Counted from the stretch's first letter, positions 7,449 to 58,712 are shown. The stretch is DNA of 64,000 nt from Nocardia sp. CC227C (GCF_030767025.1 NZ_JASITE010000022.1:35305-99304); one strand, 5' to 3'. A program made the numbers and translations. Notes: generated by a model from the sequence alone, not told the origin.

Positions 7449-7987
7449 TCTCCACATCCGAAAGTGCGGTCAGTCACATCTGGCGACCGCAGTGTGGCGA
7501 CACCCACATTCGCGGTTGCCGCCGCGTTCCTCCGTGAGCCAACTAGACGCTCGTCCAACTTTTTTTCGGGAAAAAGTTCCGTTTTATTCTGTCAACGCCT
7601 AGTCTTCGCCATACATGGACCGCATCCATGTGACGCAGGTGACAGTGCGGCCCACTTTTGGACAGTGTCCACCTGTGGGCCGCGTGAGTTGGAGGAAGAG
7701 CTAGAGCAGTAGATCCAGATGCGGGAAGCGTCCGGGCGCCACGTGTTCTCGGTCCGCCTCGCACCCGCGTACCGGTCGAGATCCGAGGGCAGAGGATCCA
7801 AGGCGCGGCCGGGAAGTCCGCAGCAGATCACGTGCGCACCGCCGGAGTGGGCTCCGCTGGCGCGCATTCGTCGAATTCCCGTGGTGGTTCCGCGGCGCGG
7901 GCATCGCTCAGACGGTGCTCGGGCCTGATTTGCGCTGCCTGAAAAGCGTTTCGCCGCTTGTTGATTCGTCATATCGAGGAGGCTCTG
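7449..7987 (+). promoter_or_regulatory. 539-bp leader region of the NRPS operon with clustered inverted repeats
   Basis: No credible gene lies here. Four dyads were found: TGCGGTC/GACCGCA (7465-7471, 7485-7491); an AT-rich hairpin AACTTTTT/AAAAAGTT (7557-7564, 7571-7578); ACATGGA/TCCATGT (7613-7619, 7625-7631); and a nested pair in which GCGGCCCAC/GTGGGCCGC (7647-7655, 7675-7683) encloses TGGACAGTGTCCA (7659-7671). The nested pair lies about 300 bases upstream of the NRPS start. The region probably contains the operon promoter and operators, and possibly a structured 5' leader. The NRPS ribosome binding site GAGGAGG is at 7976-7982. Confidence 0.55.
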
Positions 7988-51894
<43,907 letters not shown>

Positions 51895-51976
51895 CCGCCT
51901 GCTCCGACGCCGCACGGCCGCGATCCGGCCGTGTGGCCGGCTCCACGCGAAAACCCCCGCTGAGAAAGGCAATCCG

Positions 51977-52192
51977 ATGAGCAATCCCTTCGACGACGAA
52001 GACGCGCAGTTCTACGTGCTGGTCAATGAGGAGGCCCAGCATTCGCTGTGGCCGGTGTTCGCCGCCATTCCCGGCGGCTGGACCATCGCGCACGGTCCCG
52101 CCGACCGGCAGATCTGTCTGGATTTCGTCGAGTCCCATTGGACCGATATGCGCCCGCTCTCGTTGATCGAGGTCATGGCGGAGAACGAATAG
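51977..52192 (+). CDS. MbtH-like NRPS accessory protein
   Basis: A 71-residue MbtH-family protein that binds adenylation domains and supports their folding and activity. The family signature is intact: NEEAQHSLWP, then PGGW, GPADRQICLDF, and SHWTDMRPLSL. It starts at ATG 51977 with GAAAGG upstream, 82 bases after NRPS 2 and in the same operon. Several A domains, including the Ser and Thr ones, may need it. It is followed by a small hairpin and then by three peptide genes. Confidence 0.95.
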   Translation: MSNPFDDEDAQFYVLVNEEAQHSLWPVFAAIPGGWTIAHGPADRQICLDFVESHWTDMRPLSLIEVMAENE

Positions 52193-52197
52193 ACCTG

Positions 52198-52217
52198 TCG
52201 GAAAAAGACTTTTCCGA
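52198..52217 (+). terminator. Small hairpin between mbtH and the peptide genes
   Basis: TCGGAAAA (52198-52205) pairs exactly with TTTTCCGA (52210-52217) around the four-base loop AGAC. It lies five bases after the mbtH stop. It could be a weak terminator, an RNA processing site or a stabilizer that sets the expression ratio between the NRPS genes and the peptides. Confidence 0.5.
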
Positions 52218-52241
52218 ACAGTGGAAAGAAAGGAATCACCC

Positions 52242-52334
52242 ATGGACGGCGTAGACCTCAACGCCCTGATCGCCGCGCTGCTCGCTCTGATCGGCAGCGG
52301 GTCCAGCCTCAACTACGACCCCAACGCCGCCTGA
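52242..52334 (+). CDS. Tiny peptide 1 (30 residues)
   Basis: A 30-codon gene with AAAGGAA seven bases before its ATG. The peptide starts MDGVDLNALIAALLALIGSG: an acidic start, a hydrophobic stretch rich in Leu, Ile and Ala (residues 6-17), then GSGSS and a polar end with an Asp-Pro. It matches the two following peptides in layout (MD start, 15-17 residue hydrophobic or amphipathic core, GSS, Pro four or five residues later). There is no signal peptide; the core could lie on or in a membrane. Function unknown. It probably belongs to the NRPS operon. Small size leaves some doubt that it is translated, but three related neighbours with ribosome binding sites argue that it is. Confidence 0.7.
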   Translation: MDGVDLNALIAALLALIGSGSSLNYDPNAA

Positions 52335-52372
52335 GCACGTTTCACGGCAGACCGATCCCGAAAGGAAAACCC

Positions 52373-52486
52373 ATGGATACCGGTAGCGGCATCGCCAGCC
52401 TTTTCCAGGCGCTGGCCCACGTACTGACCTCTGGTTCGTCGACGTCCGTCACCCCCGGCACGCCGACCCCCACCCCCACCACCTAG
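52373..52486 (+). CDS. Tiny peptide 2 (37 residues)
   Basis: A 37-codon gene with GAAAGGAAAA just before its ATG. It begins MDTGSGIASLFQALAHVL, followed by TSGSS and a Thr/Pro tail ending in alternating PTPTPTT. Against peptide 3, 12 of the first 29 positions are identical without gaps (M1, D2, G4, S5, F11, L14, A15, G21, S22, S23, S25, P28). The Ser/Thr-rich tail could be a modification site. Function unknown. The stop codon lies within the ribosome binding site region of peptide 3, so the two are probably translated together. Confidence 0.72.
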   Translation: MDTGSGIASLFQALAHVLTSGSSTSVTPGTPTPTPTT

Positions 52487-52498
52487 GAGGGGGCCGAC

Positions 52499-52600
52499 AT
52501 GGACAGCGGCAGCGCAGTAGACAACTTCTTCAACACCCTGGCCCAGATGATCCTGACCGGATCCTCGGTCTCGTTCCCGCCCACCAGCGGCTCCGCGTAA
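52499..52600 (+). CDS. Tiny peptide 3 (33 residues)
   Basis: A 33-codon gene with a strong AGGAGGGG about seven bases before its ATG, the best ribosome binding site of the three. It begins MDSGSAVDNFFNTLAQMIL, then TGSS, then VSFPP and a Ser-rich end. It starts 12 bases after peptide 2. The core residues would form an amphipathic helix with Phe, Leu, Met and Ile on one face. It is followed nine bases later by a perfect terminator hairpin. Function unknown; possibilities include small envelope peptides like corynebacterial PorA/PorH, precursor peptides, or small regulators of the NRPS complex. Confidence 0.72.
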   Translation: MDSGSAVDNFFNTLAQMILTGSSVSFPPTSGSA

Positions 52601-52608
52601 CCGCCGCG

Positions 52609-52640
52609 GCCGCCGCGGGTCCACAACCACCCGCGGCGGC
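52609..52640. terminator. Perfect 12-bp hairpin ending the NRPS/peptide operon
   Basis: GCCGCCGCGGGT (52609-52620) and its exact reverse complement (52629-52640) enclose an eight-base loop. It lies between peptide 3 and the end of the convergent diiron oxygenase gene, so it probably terminates both. It has no T-tract. Confidence 0.8.
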
Positions 52641-52669
52641 CTGGCGGACGCGGTCGGCCTCGCCCGCGC

Positions 52670-53668
52670 TCACGCGATCCGCGCGGCGCGGCGGGCGGGT
52701 TCGCTGCGGTAGCGGGAGCGATCCCCGTCGATGTGCAGCAGCCGCCACAGGCGCTTGGTCACCGGGTTCATCAGTCCGAGTTCGGTTGCCAGCGAACGCA
52801 TGTCCCCGAAGTAGTCGGACAGGATACGGCGCGAGTGCGGCGCCTGCCAGAAGGCTTCCTCGATGACCGAGCGGGGGATGCCGAATTTGCGGGCGAATTC
52901 CGGTGGCGGGGCCATGATCTCGCCCGCCAACCAGCGCATGGCCAGTGGGAAGGCGATGCCGCAGACATTGCGGTACACCGTATTCATGGCCGGGATGTGT
53001 TCCTTCAGGAACTCGTTGGCGAAGGAGATGTGCCGCGCCTCCTCGGCGATGTGGATCTCCATGCACCGGACCACCGCCGGTGGCAGCTCGGCGCCGTCCC
53101 GGATGATGGCCTTCTGGTAGTGATCGATGGGCTCCTCGCCGCCCAGAATGCCGATGAACAGAATCGCCCAGGCGTAGCCACCGGCGACGCCGATGAACGG
53201 CGACAGCGCCCGGAAGATGGGCCGCATTCCGGGCACGTCCTCGCCGATGCGGTTCACCAGCTCCTGGAACATCTGGATGTGGTTGCACTCCTCGGTCATC
53301 TCGTGGAGGCAGTAACGGAACTCGGGAGATCCGTTGGGCAGCTTCATGATGTACTGCATCATGCCGCGGATGAGCACGCTCTCGAAGGCCGCGCCGACCT
53401 TGATGGAATTGGCGATCCGCCAGCGCCCGATCTCGATCTGCCGTTCCAGCGGCAGGCTCCGGTACCAGTCGGTGGCCCCGAGCGGATCGACGTCCGGGGA
53501 AAGCACCCAGCGGGGATCGTCCCGGTCGATGGCGAATTCCGGGGAATCCCACGCGATGTCGAGGTAAGGGTCGAAGTGCCGGTCCACCGAACCCTCCGAC
53601 AGGGTCCGCAGCAGATCGCTGTAGTCACGTACCTCGGGGGTGGTGCCCGGTGCGGTGGAAAGTGTCAT
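52670..53668 (-). CDS. AurF-type diiron oxygenase
   Basis: A 332-residue ferritin-like diiron enzyme of the AurF/CmlI group, which includes arylamine N-oxygenases. Iron-ligand motifs are visible as ESVLIRGMM, EMTEECNHIQMF and EIHIAEEARHISFANEF. The frame is open further upstream, but the ATG at 53666-53668 (MTLSTAPGTTPE) is preceded by AGGAGG at good spacing and gives normal family length. It converges on the NRPS/peptide operon and is separated from it by a terminator, so it is a separate transcript. It could tailor the NRPS product, for example by N-oxidation or hydroxylation, but many actinobacteria carry such genes outside biosynthetic clusters. Substrate unknown. Confidence 0.82.
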   Translation of the reverse strand: MTLSTAPGTTPEVRDYSDLLRTLSEGSVDRHFDPYLDIAWDSPEFAIDRDDPRWVLSPDVDPLGATDWYRSLPLERQIEIGRWRIANSIKVGAAFESVLIRGMMQYIMKLPNGSPEFRYCLHEMTEECNHIQMFQELVNRIGEDVPGMRPIFRALSPFIGVAGGYAWAILFIGILGGEEPIDHYQKAIIRDGAELPPAVVRCMEIHIAEEARHISFANEFLKEHIPAMNTVYRNVCGIAFPLAMRWLAGEIMAPPPEFARKFGIPRSVIEEAFWQAPHSRRILSDYFGDMRSLATELGLMNPVTKRLWRLLHIDGDRSRYRSEPARRAARIA

Positions 53669-54117
53669 CGTCGCCTCCTGGTTGCCGCGCGGCGTGCCCG
53701 CGGTTCGGGGGGCACGCCGACCACGCCGGTGTGGTGCGGCTCTCTCCAAGATATGTGAGAACATGAGTTACATACAAGTACTCGATCTCATCGGCCGCCC
53801 GCTCAACTCGCCGGCTGCGTCGGAATCCACGCCGAGGTCGGGGGTGTCGGAGCCGGGATGGGCGACGCCCGCGGGATCTCCGCCGGGGCGACCGGCGGAT
53901 TGTCGATCACCAGCGCCGGTCACGGAAGTCGGGCGGGTTTCGCGGGTTATCGAATCGCCGCCGTGGCGATGTCATGTTGCGGGTAATTCTCACCATTATT
54001 TGCTGGCAAATTTTTGGCAAATAAATTGATCGGAAAGACACGCCCTGACCTGCACGAAAGTTCCCTGGAAATGCGGTAGCGAATAGTTCTAGACATCGAC
54101 ACGAGGAGGGAAAGCCA
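53669..54117. promoter_or_regulatory. 449-bp divergent promoter region
   Basis: It lies between the minus-strand diiron oxygenase and the plus-strand Trp-rich protein. A lower-GC stretch near 53745-53785 probably holds the oxygenase promoter. Near the other side, ATTTGC-TG-GCAAAT (53998-54011) is a perfect 14-bp dyad, and GGCAAAT recurs as a direct repeat at 54016-54022, within an AT-rich patch. This is a plausible operator for the Trp-rich gene. No convincing gene was found here. Confidence 0.5.
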
Positions 54118-54420
54118 ATGGCTACGGACATTGCATCCGTCGAGCACCAGGGTTTCGCCATGCAGGCCATCGGCCGCAGGGGTGTGCGACCGGTCGTTCC
54201 CGTCGCGATGCTGGCCGATAACCCGATCGAACCCCAATCGATCGGTCTGTATTGGGACCGAGACGGTGATATCTGGCAGCGGGAGGACACGGGTTGGCGA
54301 CTGATCCTCCAGAACGGAGTATCGGTCGATCCCATCTCGCTGTGGGACTGGGAGGACGGTTGCGTTCGCGACTACGCGCCCTTCATTCCCGTGTCGTCCT
54401 TCGCCGCCGCCGACGGATAG
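54118..54420 (+). CDS. Small Trp-rich hypothetical protein
   Basis: A 100-residue protein with a strong GAGGAGGG ribosome binding site at 54103-54110. Residues 40-95 are rich in Trp, Asp and Tyr (GLYWDRDGDIWQ, TGWRLIL, SLWDWEDG), a pattern suggesting a compact beta-rich domain. No signal peptide, membrane segment or known catalytic motif was seen. It is divergent from the diiron oxygenase and followed by an inverted repeat and the convergent tandem TetR gene. I do not recognise the family; similar short Asp/Trp-rich proteins occur as uncharacterised actinobacterial proteins. Confidence 0.7.
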   Translation: MATDIASVEHQGFAMQAIGRRGVRPVVPVAMLADNPIEPQSIGLYWDRDGDIWQREDTGWRLILQNGVSVDPISLWDWEDGCVRDYAPFIPVSSFAAADG

Positions 54421-54424
54421 TGCT

Positions 54425-54446
54425 CCACCGACCGCGGACGCGGTGG
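54425..54446. terminator. Possible terminator between convergent genes
   Basis: CCACCG (54425-54430) pairs with CGGTGG (54441-54446) across a ten-base loop, just after the Trp-rich gene and before the end of the convergent TetR gene. The stem is short, so this is tentative. Confidence 0.4.
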
Positions 54447-54497
54447 CCGTCGGGCCGCACGACCCGGCGGCTCCGGCTCCGAATCGAGTGAGCCCGT

Positions 54498-55760
54498 TCA
54501 GGACGCCGGGGCCGCCGCTCCGAACAATGTCACGCGCATGAGGCGGATCACCCGTGCGGGCGGGCAGATCCGCGGGTCGTCGCCGAACACCCGGCCCAGA
54601 TCCACCACCAGTCCGAAGGCGGCGTGCACCAGGATGCGCGCCTCGCTCTCGGACAGCTCCGGCCGCACCGCCACCAGCAACCGCACCCATTCCGCCACGA
54701 TGAGCCGCTGGATATTGCGCAGCACCGTCCGCTCCTCGGGCGAGACGTGCCCGAACTCCGCGTAGTAGACGTAAGTCAGCTCACGTTCGGCGAACGAGCC
54801 GTCGACATAGAGGTCGATGAGTGTGGTCAGGGCTTCGGCGGGGCTCGACGAGGAGGCCGTCGCCGGGCCGATCGCCCCCGACACCCGATCCGCCGCCCGG
54901 CGGAAGGCGGCGGCGAGCAGATCGCTCTTGGAACGGTAGTACCGGTACACCGCCGAGGCCGCCGACAAGTCCGCGGCCGAGGCGATGTCCTCCATGCTCA
55001 CATTCGGATATCCGCGCTCGTGGAACAGCTCCACCGCCTTGCGCAGCAGCAGTTCGTGTTTGAACGACTGCGGGATCTCCACCGCCCGCACCGGTTCGAC
55101 GGCGTCGGCGGGCGGCGGCAATTCGCAGTCGATCACCTGGTAGCAGGACGAGAGCAGCAGTGCGGTAAGCGCTTTGGCGGGCATGGCGGCATGGTGGTCG
55201 CCGATGCTGGTGATGATGCTGAACAGCGCGGCGGCCCGCACCGCGCGGTCGTGGCCGTCCAGCTCCGGACGCACCTCGCCGATCAGCCCGCGCACGGTCG
55301 CCACCGCCGCGGTGAACTGCTCGTTCAGCGTCGCGCGGTCGGTGTCGTCGAGATAGCGGCCCTCCCAGCGGGTCAGCGCCACGGTGGCGCGATTGGCGAT
55401 GGTGTCGGCGATGAGCGACTCCAGCACCTGGGTCAGCCGCTGCCGCGGTGTCCAGTCGGCGGCGTCCTCGGGGAGCGTGACCGCGGTGACGGTCAGCTGA
55501 CCCAGCCGCAGCAGTTCCTCCCGGAACAGCGCGTACTTGCTCGGATAGTGCCGGTAGAGGGCGGCGGAGCTGATGCCGAGGCGGGCCGCGATGTCCTCCA
55601 TGGAGACACCGTGATAGCCGAGGGAGCCGAAGGCGGCGGCCGAGGTGGCGGCGATTTGGGCGCGCCGATTCTTGGGCCGTCGGCGGATCACGCGTGCGGG
55701 CTCGGCTGCGGAAGCGTCGTCGCGTTCGGCATGGGTCTGGCGACGCTCCTCTACGTTCAT
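54498..55760 (-). CDS. Tandem TetR-type regulator with two HTH domains
   Basis: A 420-residue protein made of two TetR-like halves. The first helix-turn-helix is at residues about 30-80 (FGSLGYHGVSMEDIAARLGI, YRHYPSKYALF). The second is at about 235-290 (FHERGYPNVSMEDIASAADL, YRYYRSKSDLL). Normal TetR proteins are about 200 residues and bind as dimers, so this fusion could act as a built-in pseudo-dimer. On the coding strand TACCAT stands six bases before the ATG (complement of 55767-55772), the layout of a leaderless promoter, which supports this start. It is divergent from the SRPBCC gene, which may be its target together with itself. Confidence 0.85.
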   Translation of the reverse strand: MNVEERRQTHAERDDASAAEPARVIRRRPKNRRAQIAATSAAAFGSLGYHGVSMEDIAARLGISSAALYRHYPSKYALFREELLRLGQLTVTAVTLPEDAADWTPRQRLTQVLESLIADTIANRATVALTRWEGRYLDDTDRATLNEQFTAAVATVRGLIGEVRPELDGHDRAVRAAALFSIITSIGDHHAAMPAKALTALLLSSCYQVIDCELPPPADAVEPVRAVEIPQSFKHELLLRKAVELFHERGYPNVSMEDIASAADLSAASAVYRYYRSKSDLLAAAFRRAADRVSGAIGPATASSSSPAEALTTLIDLYVDGSFAERELTYVYYAEFGHVSPEERTVLRNIQRLIVAEWVRLLVAVRPELSESEARILVHAAFGLVVDLGRVFGDDPRICPPARVIRLMRVTLFGAAAPAS

Positions 55761-55904
55761 GTCGCCATGGTAGCGACCAGCGCCTTTACCGCCGTGCAGG
55801 GTTCGTCATCCGAATTGTGATCTCTTCGGCGCGAGCATTATTCGCCGTCGCGGCCGATCGGCCCCGTAATCTGCATGGGCACGATCGCGAGGAACGGAGC
55901 CGCT

Positions 55905-56345
55905 ATGCGCGGGGTGGAGGTGGAGCGCACTATTCCAGCGCCCATCACCGATGTGTTCGACTGGCTCACCGATGTCACGAACTTCCAGCGGGTGCCCTGG
56001 GTCAGACGGGTCACGCTGGTGCGCCCCGGCGACACCAATGGCAACGGGGTGGGCGCGGTGCGGCTGATAGTCACACCGCTCATGCGGCTCACCGAGGAGA
56101 TCGTCGAGTACTCCCCGCCGACGCGGGTGCGCTACCGCGTGCTCTCGTCCGTGCCGCGGCTGCGCGCCCAGGACGGCAAGCTGGAACTGTCCGAGCACAC
56201 CGAGGGCACGCTGGTGAACTGGTATTCCACCTTCGAGGTGGACAACCGGTGCCCGAAGCTGTCCACCTGCGCCTACCTGCCGCTGGTGCGCGGCGGATTC
56301 CACCTCGTATTGCGCACCGCCGCAAAGGAATTGCGCGGGGAGTAG
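55905..56345 (+). CDS. SRPBCC-family protein
   Basis: A 146-residue protein of the START/polyketide-cyclase-like fold, which usually binds hydrophobic ligands. It begins MRGVEVERTIPAPITDVFDW, the usual first strand and helix, then has EIVEYSPPTRVRYRVLSS and a C-terminal helix. The frame is open to an ATG at 55875, but ATG 55905 is preferred because CGGAG lies five bases upstream and the family begins here. Ligand and role are unknown. It lies between two TetR genes and is divergent from the tandem one. Confidence 0.75.
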   Translation: MRGVEVERTIPAPITDVFDWLTDVTNFQRVPWVRRVTLVRPGDTNGNGVGAVRLIVTPLMRLTEEIVEYSPPTRVRYRVLSSVPRLRAQDGKLELSEHTEGTLVNWYSTFEVDNRCPKLSTCAYLPLVRGGFHLVLRTAAKELRGE

Positions 56346-56400
56346 GGCTCCCGGCGGGCGTCGGCGCGTCCGCGAGGTGGTCGGGGCCGGGGCGCACGGT

Positions 56401-56454
56401 CTACTCCAGGGCCGCGAGCTACTCCAGGGCCGCGAGCTACTCCAGGGCCGCGAG
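56401..56454. repeat. 18-bp tandem repeat, three copies, carrying the TetR stop codon
   Basis: Exact copies lie at 56401-56418, 56419-56436 and 56437-56454. On the minus strand each unit reads Leu-Ala-Ala-Leu-Glu-stop, so the last six codons of the TetR gene, including its TAG, are triplicated. The two outer copies are untranslated. Confidence 0.9.
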
Positions 56455-57030
56455 GGCCATGCGGCGCAGGATGGGGCGGGCGCGGGTGGCCATGGTGGCG
56501 GGGGCGCTGTGCGGGGTGGAGTTGATGAGGCCGAAGGTGGCGTGCGCTTGGACGCGGGCGGCGGGTTCGGGGAGGCCGGGGTGCAGGTCGCGCAGGACGG
56601 CCACCCAGACCTCGACGTACTGGCGCTGGGTGCGGCGGACCTGACGGCGGGCCGCTTCGGGGAGGTTCTCGAGGTCGCGGTCCTGGATGCGGATGAGCTC
56701 CGGGTCGCCGAAGGCGAAGTCGAGGTGGAAGTCGACCAGGGCGGTCAGCGCCGCGCGCGGGGTGGCGGCGTCGGCGACGACCGCGCGGCCGCCGTCGAGC
56801 AGGCGCTGGCTGATGCCGACCAGCAGCTCGACCAGCAGCGCTTCCTTGTTGGGGAAGTGGCGGTACACCGCGGGGCCGCTGATCCCCGCCGCCGCACCCA
56901 GGTCGTCGAGGCGCATGCCGAGGAAGCCGCGATCGGCGATCAGCCGTGCCCCGGCCTCGAGCAGCTGCTGTCGCCGCTGGGCTTTGAGCTGCTCGCGACG
57001 GGTGAGCGTCACGGGTTCGATGCTGCTCAC
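56437..57030 (-). CDS. TetR-family regulator, probable controller of the leucine catabolism operon
   Basis: A 197-residue TetR protein. The helix-turn-helix is at residues about 20-65 (GARLIADRGFLGMRLDDLGA, ISGPAVYRHFPNKEALL). The start is GTG, with AAGGGAG seven bases upstream. It is divergent from accD1 with about 95 bases between the genes, an arrangement also known at the mycobacterial accD1/accA1 locus, so it probably represses that operon in response to a branched-chain acyl-CoA intermediate. The shared intergenic region has the dyads AAGATTATCTT (57071-57081) and CAGTTA/TAACTG (57088-57107). The C-terminus is formed by an 18-bp repeat that contains the stop codon. Confidence 0.82.
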   Translation of the reverse strand: MSSIEPVTLTRREQLKAQRRQQLLEAGARLIADRGFLGMRLDDLGAAAGISGPAVYRHFPNKEALLVELLVGISQRLLDGGRAVVADAATPRAALTALVDFHLDFAFGDPELIRIQDRDLENLPEAARRQVRRTQRQYVEVWVAVLRDLHPGLPEPAARVQAHATFGLINSTPHSAPATMATRARPILRRMALAALE

Positions 57031-57070
57031 CGCGCACTCCCTTCATCGGATCTGGACAACTCGGTTAGTG

Positions 57071-57107
57071 AAGATTATCTTATTTCTCAGTTATCGGCGA
57101 TTAACTG
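57071..57107. promoter_or_regulatory. Divergent tetR/accD1 operator region
   Basis: An AT-rich stretch with two dyads: AAGATTATCTT at 57071-57081, and CAGTTA (57088-57093) paired with TAACTG (57102-57107). Its position between the TetR gene and accD1 makes it the likely TetR binding site. Confidence 0.5.
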
Positions 57108-57125
57108 ATCGAACAGGATGGCGTG

Positions 57126-58712
57126 ATGACGGTGACCGAACGAGCCCGCACGGGCAACCGGTCCGCGCACCTGGCGCTGGTCGAGGACCTGCGGGCGCGA
57201 CTGGCGGCCAACGCGCTGGGCGGACCGGAGAAGGCGCGGGAGCGGCACCTGGCCCGCGGCAAGCTGCTGCCCCGGCAGCGGGTGGATCAACTCCTGGATC
57301 CGGGCTCGCCGTTCCTGGAGCTCGCCCCGCTCGCCGCCACCGGCATGTACGACGACGAATGCCCGGGCGCGGGCGTGATCGCGGGCATCGGCCGGATCGC
57401 GGGCCGCGAATGCGTGGTGGTCGCCAATGACGCGACCGTGAAGGGCGGCACCTACTACCCGCTCTCGGTGAAGAAGCACCTGCGCGCCCAGGAGGTCGCC
57501 GCGCAGAACCATCTGCCCTGCGTCTACCTGGTCGACTCCGGCGGCGCGTTCCTCCCCAGACAGGACGAGGTCTTCCCGGACCGCGAGCACTTCGGCCGCA
57601 TCTTCTTCAACCAGGCCACCATGAGCGCCAAGGGCATCGCCCAGATCTCCGCTGTCATGGGCTCCTGCACCGCGGGCGGCGCGTACGTGCCCGCCATGAG
57701 CGACGAGACCGTCATCGTCCGCGATCAGGGCACCATCTTCCTGGGCGGCCCGCCGCTGGTGAAGGCGGCCACCGGCGAGGTGGTGACCGCGGAGGAACTC
57801 GGCGGCGGCGAGCTGCACTCCAAGGTCTCCGGTGTCACCGACCACCTCGCGGAATCCGATCAGGACGCACTGCGCATCGTCCGCGACATCGTGGCGACCC
57901 TCGGCCCCGCACGCGCCACCCCGTGGGAGGTCGCGCCCCCGGTCGATCCCATCGCACCGCAGGATGAGCTGTACGACGTCGTCCCCACTGATCTGCGCAC
58001 CCCCTACGACGTGCGCGAGGTCATCACCCGCATCGTCGACGGCGGCGAATTCTCGGAGTTCAAGGCCGAATACGGCAAGACCCTGGTCACCGGCTTCGCC
58101 CGCATCCACGGTCATCCGGTGGGCATCGTGGCCAACAACGGCGTGTTGTTCGCCGAATCCGCGCTCAAGGGAGCGCATTTCATCGAGCTGTGCGACAAGC
58201 GCACCATCCCGCTGGTGTTCCTGCAGAACATCACCGGATTCATGGTGGGCCGCGATTACGAGGCGGGCGGCATCGCCAAGCACGGCGCGAAGATGGTGAC
58301 CGCCGTGGCGTGCGCCCGGGTGCCGAAACTGACCGTGGTGATCGGCGGTTCGTACGGCGCGGGCAACTACTCCATGTGCGGGCGGGCCTACTCGCCGCGC
58401 TTCCTGTGGATGTGGCCCAATGCCCGCATCTCGGTCATGGGCGGTGAACAGGCCGCCTCGGTGCTGGCGACGGTCCGCGGCGACCAGCTCGACGGCAATG
58501 GACAGCCCTGGTCGGAGGAGGATAAGGAGGCGTTCAAGGCCCCGATCCGCGCGCAGTACGAACATCAGGGCCACCCCTACTATTCGTCCGCGCGGCTCTG
58601 GGACGACGGCGTGATCGATCCCGCCGACACCAGAACCGTGCTCGGCCTTGCCCTTTCGGTGTGCGGGCAGGCCCCGATCGAACCCGTTTCCTACGGCGTC
58701 TTCCGGATGTGA
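57126..58712 (+). CDS. accD1: Acyl-CoA carboxylase carboxyltransferase subunit (AccD1, 3-methylcrotonyl-CoA type)
   Basis: A 528-residue carboxyltransferase that moves the carboxyl group from biotin to an acyl-CoA, most likely 3-methylcrotonyl-CoA in leucine degradation. Visible motifs include GSCTAGGAYVPAMSDE and FLGGPPLVKAATGE in the N-terminal half, and VVIGGSYGAGNYSMCGRAY in the C-terminal half. GTG 57123 and ATG 57126 are adjacent candidate starts; ATG is chosen because AGGA lies seven bases before it. It is the first gene of a five- or six-gene operon, and its partner AccA1 follows at once. Substrate is inferred from gene order shared with the mycobacterial Rv2502c-Rv2498c region; propionyl-CoA carboxylase is less likely. 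Confidence 0.88.
   Translation: MTVTERARTGNRSAHLALVEDLRARLAANALGGPEKARERHLARGKLLPRQRVDQLLDPGSPFLELAPLAATGMYDDECPGAGVIAGIGRIAGRECVVVANDATVKGGTYYPLSVKKHLRAQEVAAQNHLPCVYLVDSGGAFLPRQDEVFPDREHFGRIFFNQATMSAKGIAQISAVMGSCTAGGAYVPAMSDETVIVRDQGTIFLGGPPLVKAATGEVVTAEELGGGELHSKVSGVTDHLAESDQDALRIVRDIVATLGPARATPWEVAPPVDPIAPQDELYDVVPTDLRTPYDVREVITRIVDGGEFSEFKAEYGKTLVTGFARIHGHPVGIVANNGVLFAESALKGAHFIELCDKRTIPLVFLQNITGFMVGRDYEAGGIAKHGAKMVTAVACARVPKLTVVIGGSYGAGNYSMCGRAYSPRFLWMWPNARISVMGGEQAASVLATVRGDQLDGNGQPWSEEDKEAFKAPIRAQYEHQGHPYYSSARLWDDGVIDPADTRTVLGLALSVCGQAPIEPVSYGVFRM

Noticed and set aside
7719..7928. Possible 69-codon gene in the NRPS leader
   Set aside because: No ribosome binding site at its ATG and an Arg/Pro-rich sequence typical of frame shadows.
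7958..7987. Upstream TTG start for NRPS 1
   Set aside because: It has no ribosome binding site, and the perfect GAGGAGG at 7976-7982 would then lie inside the gene. GTG 7988 fits better.
53763..54029. Possible 88-codon gene in the divergent promoter region
   Set aside because: No ribosome binding site, Pro/Ser-rich composition, and an end inside an AT-rich operator-like patch.
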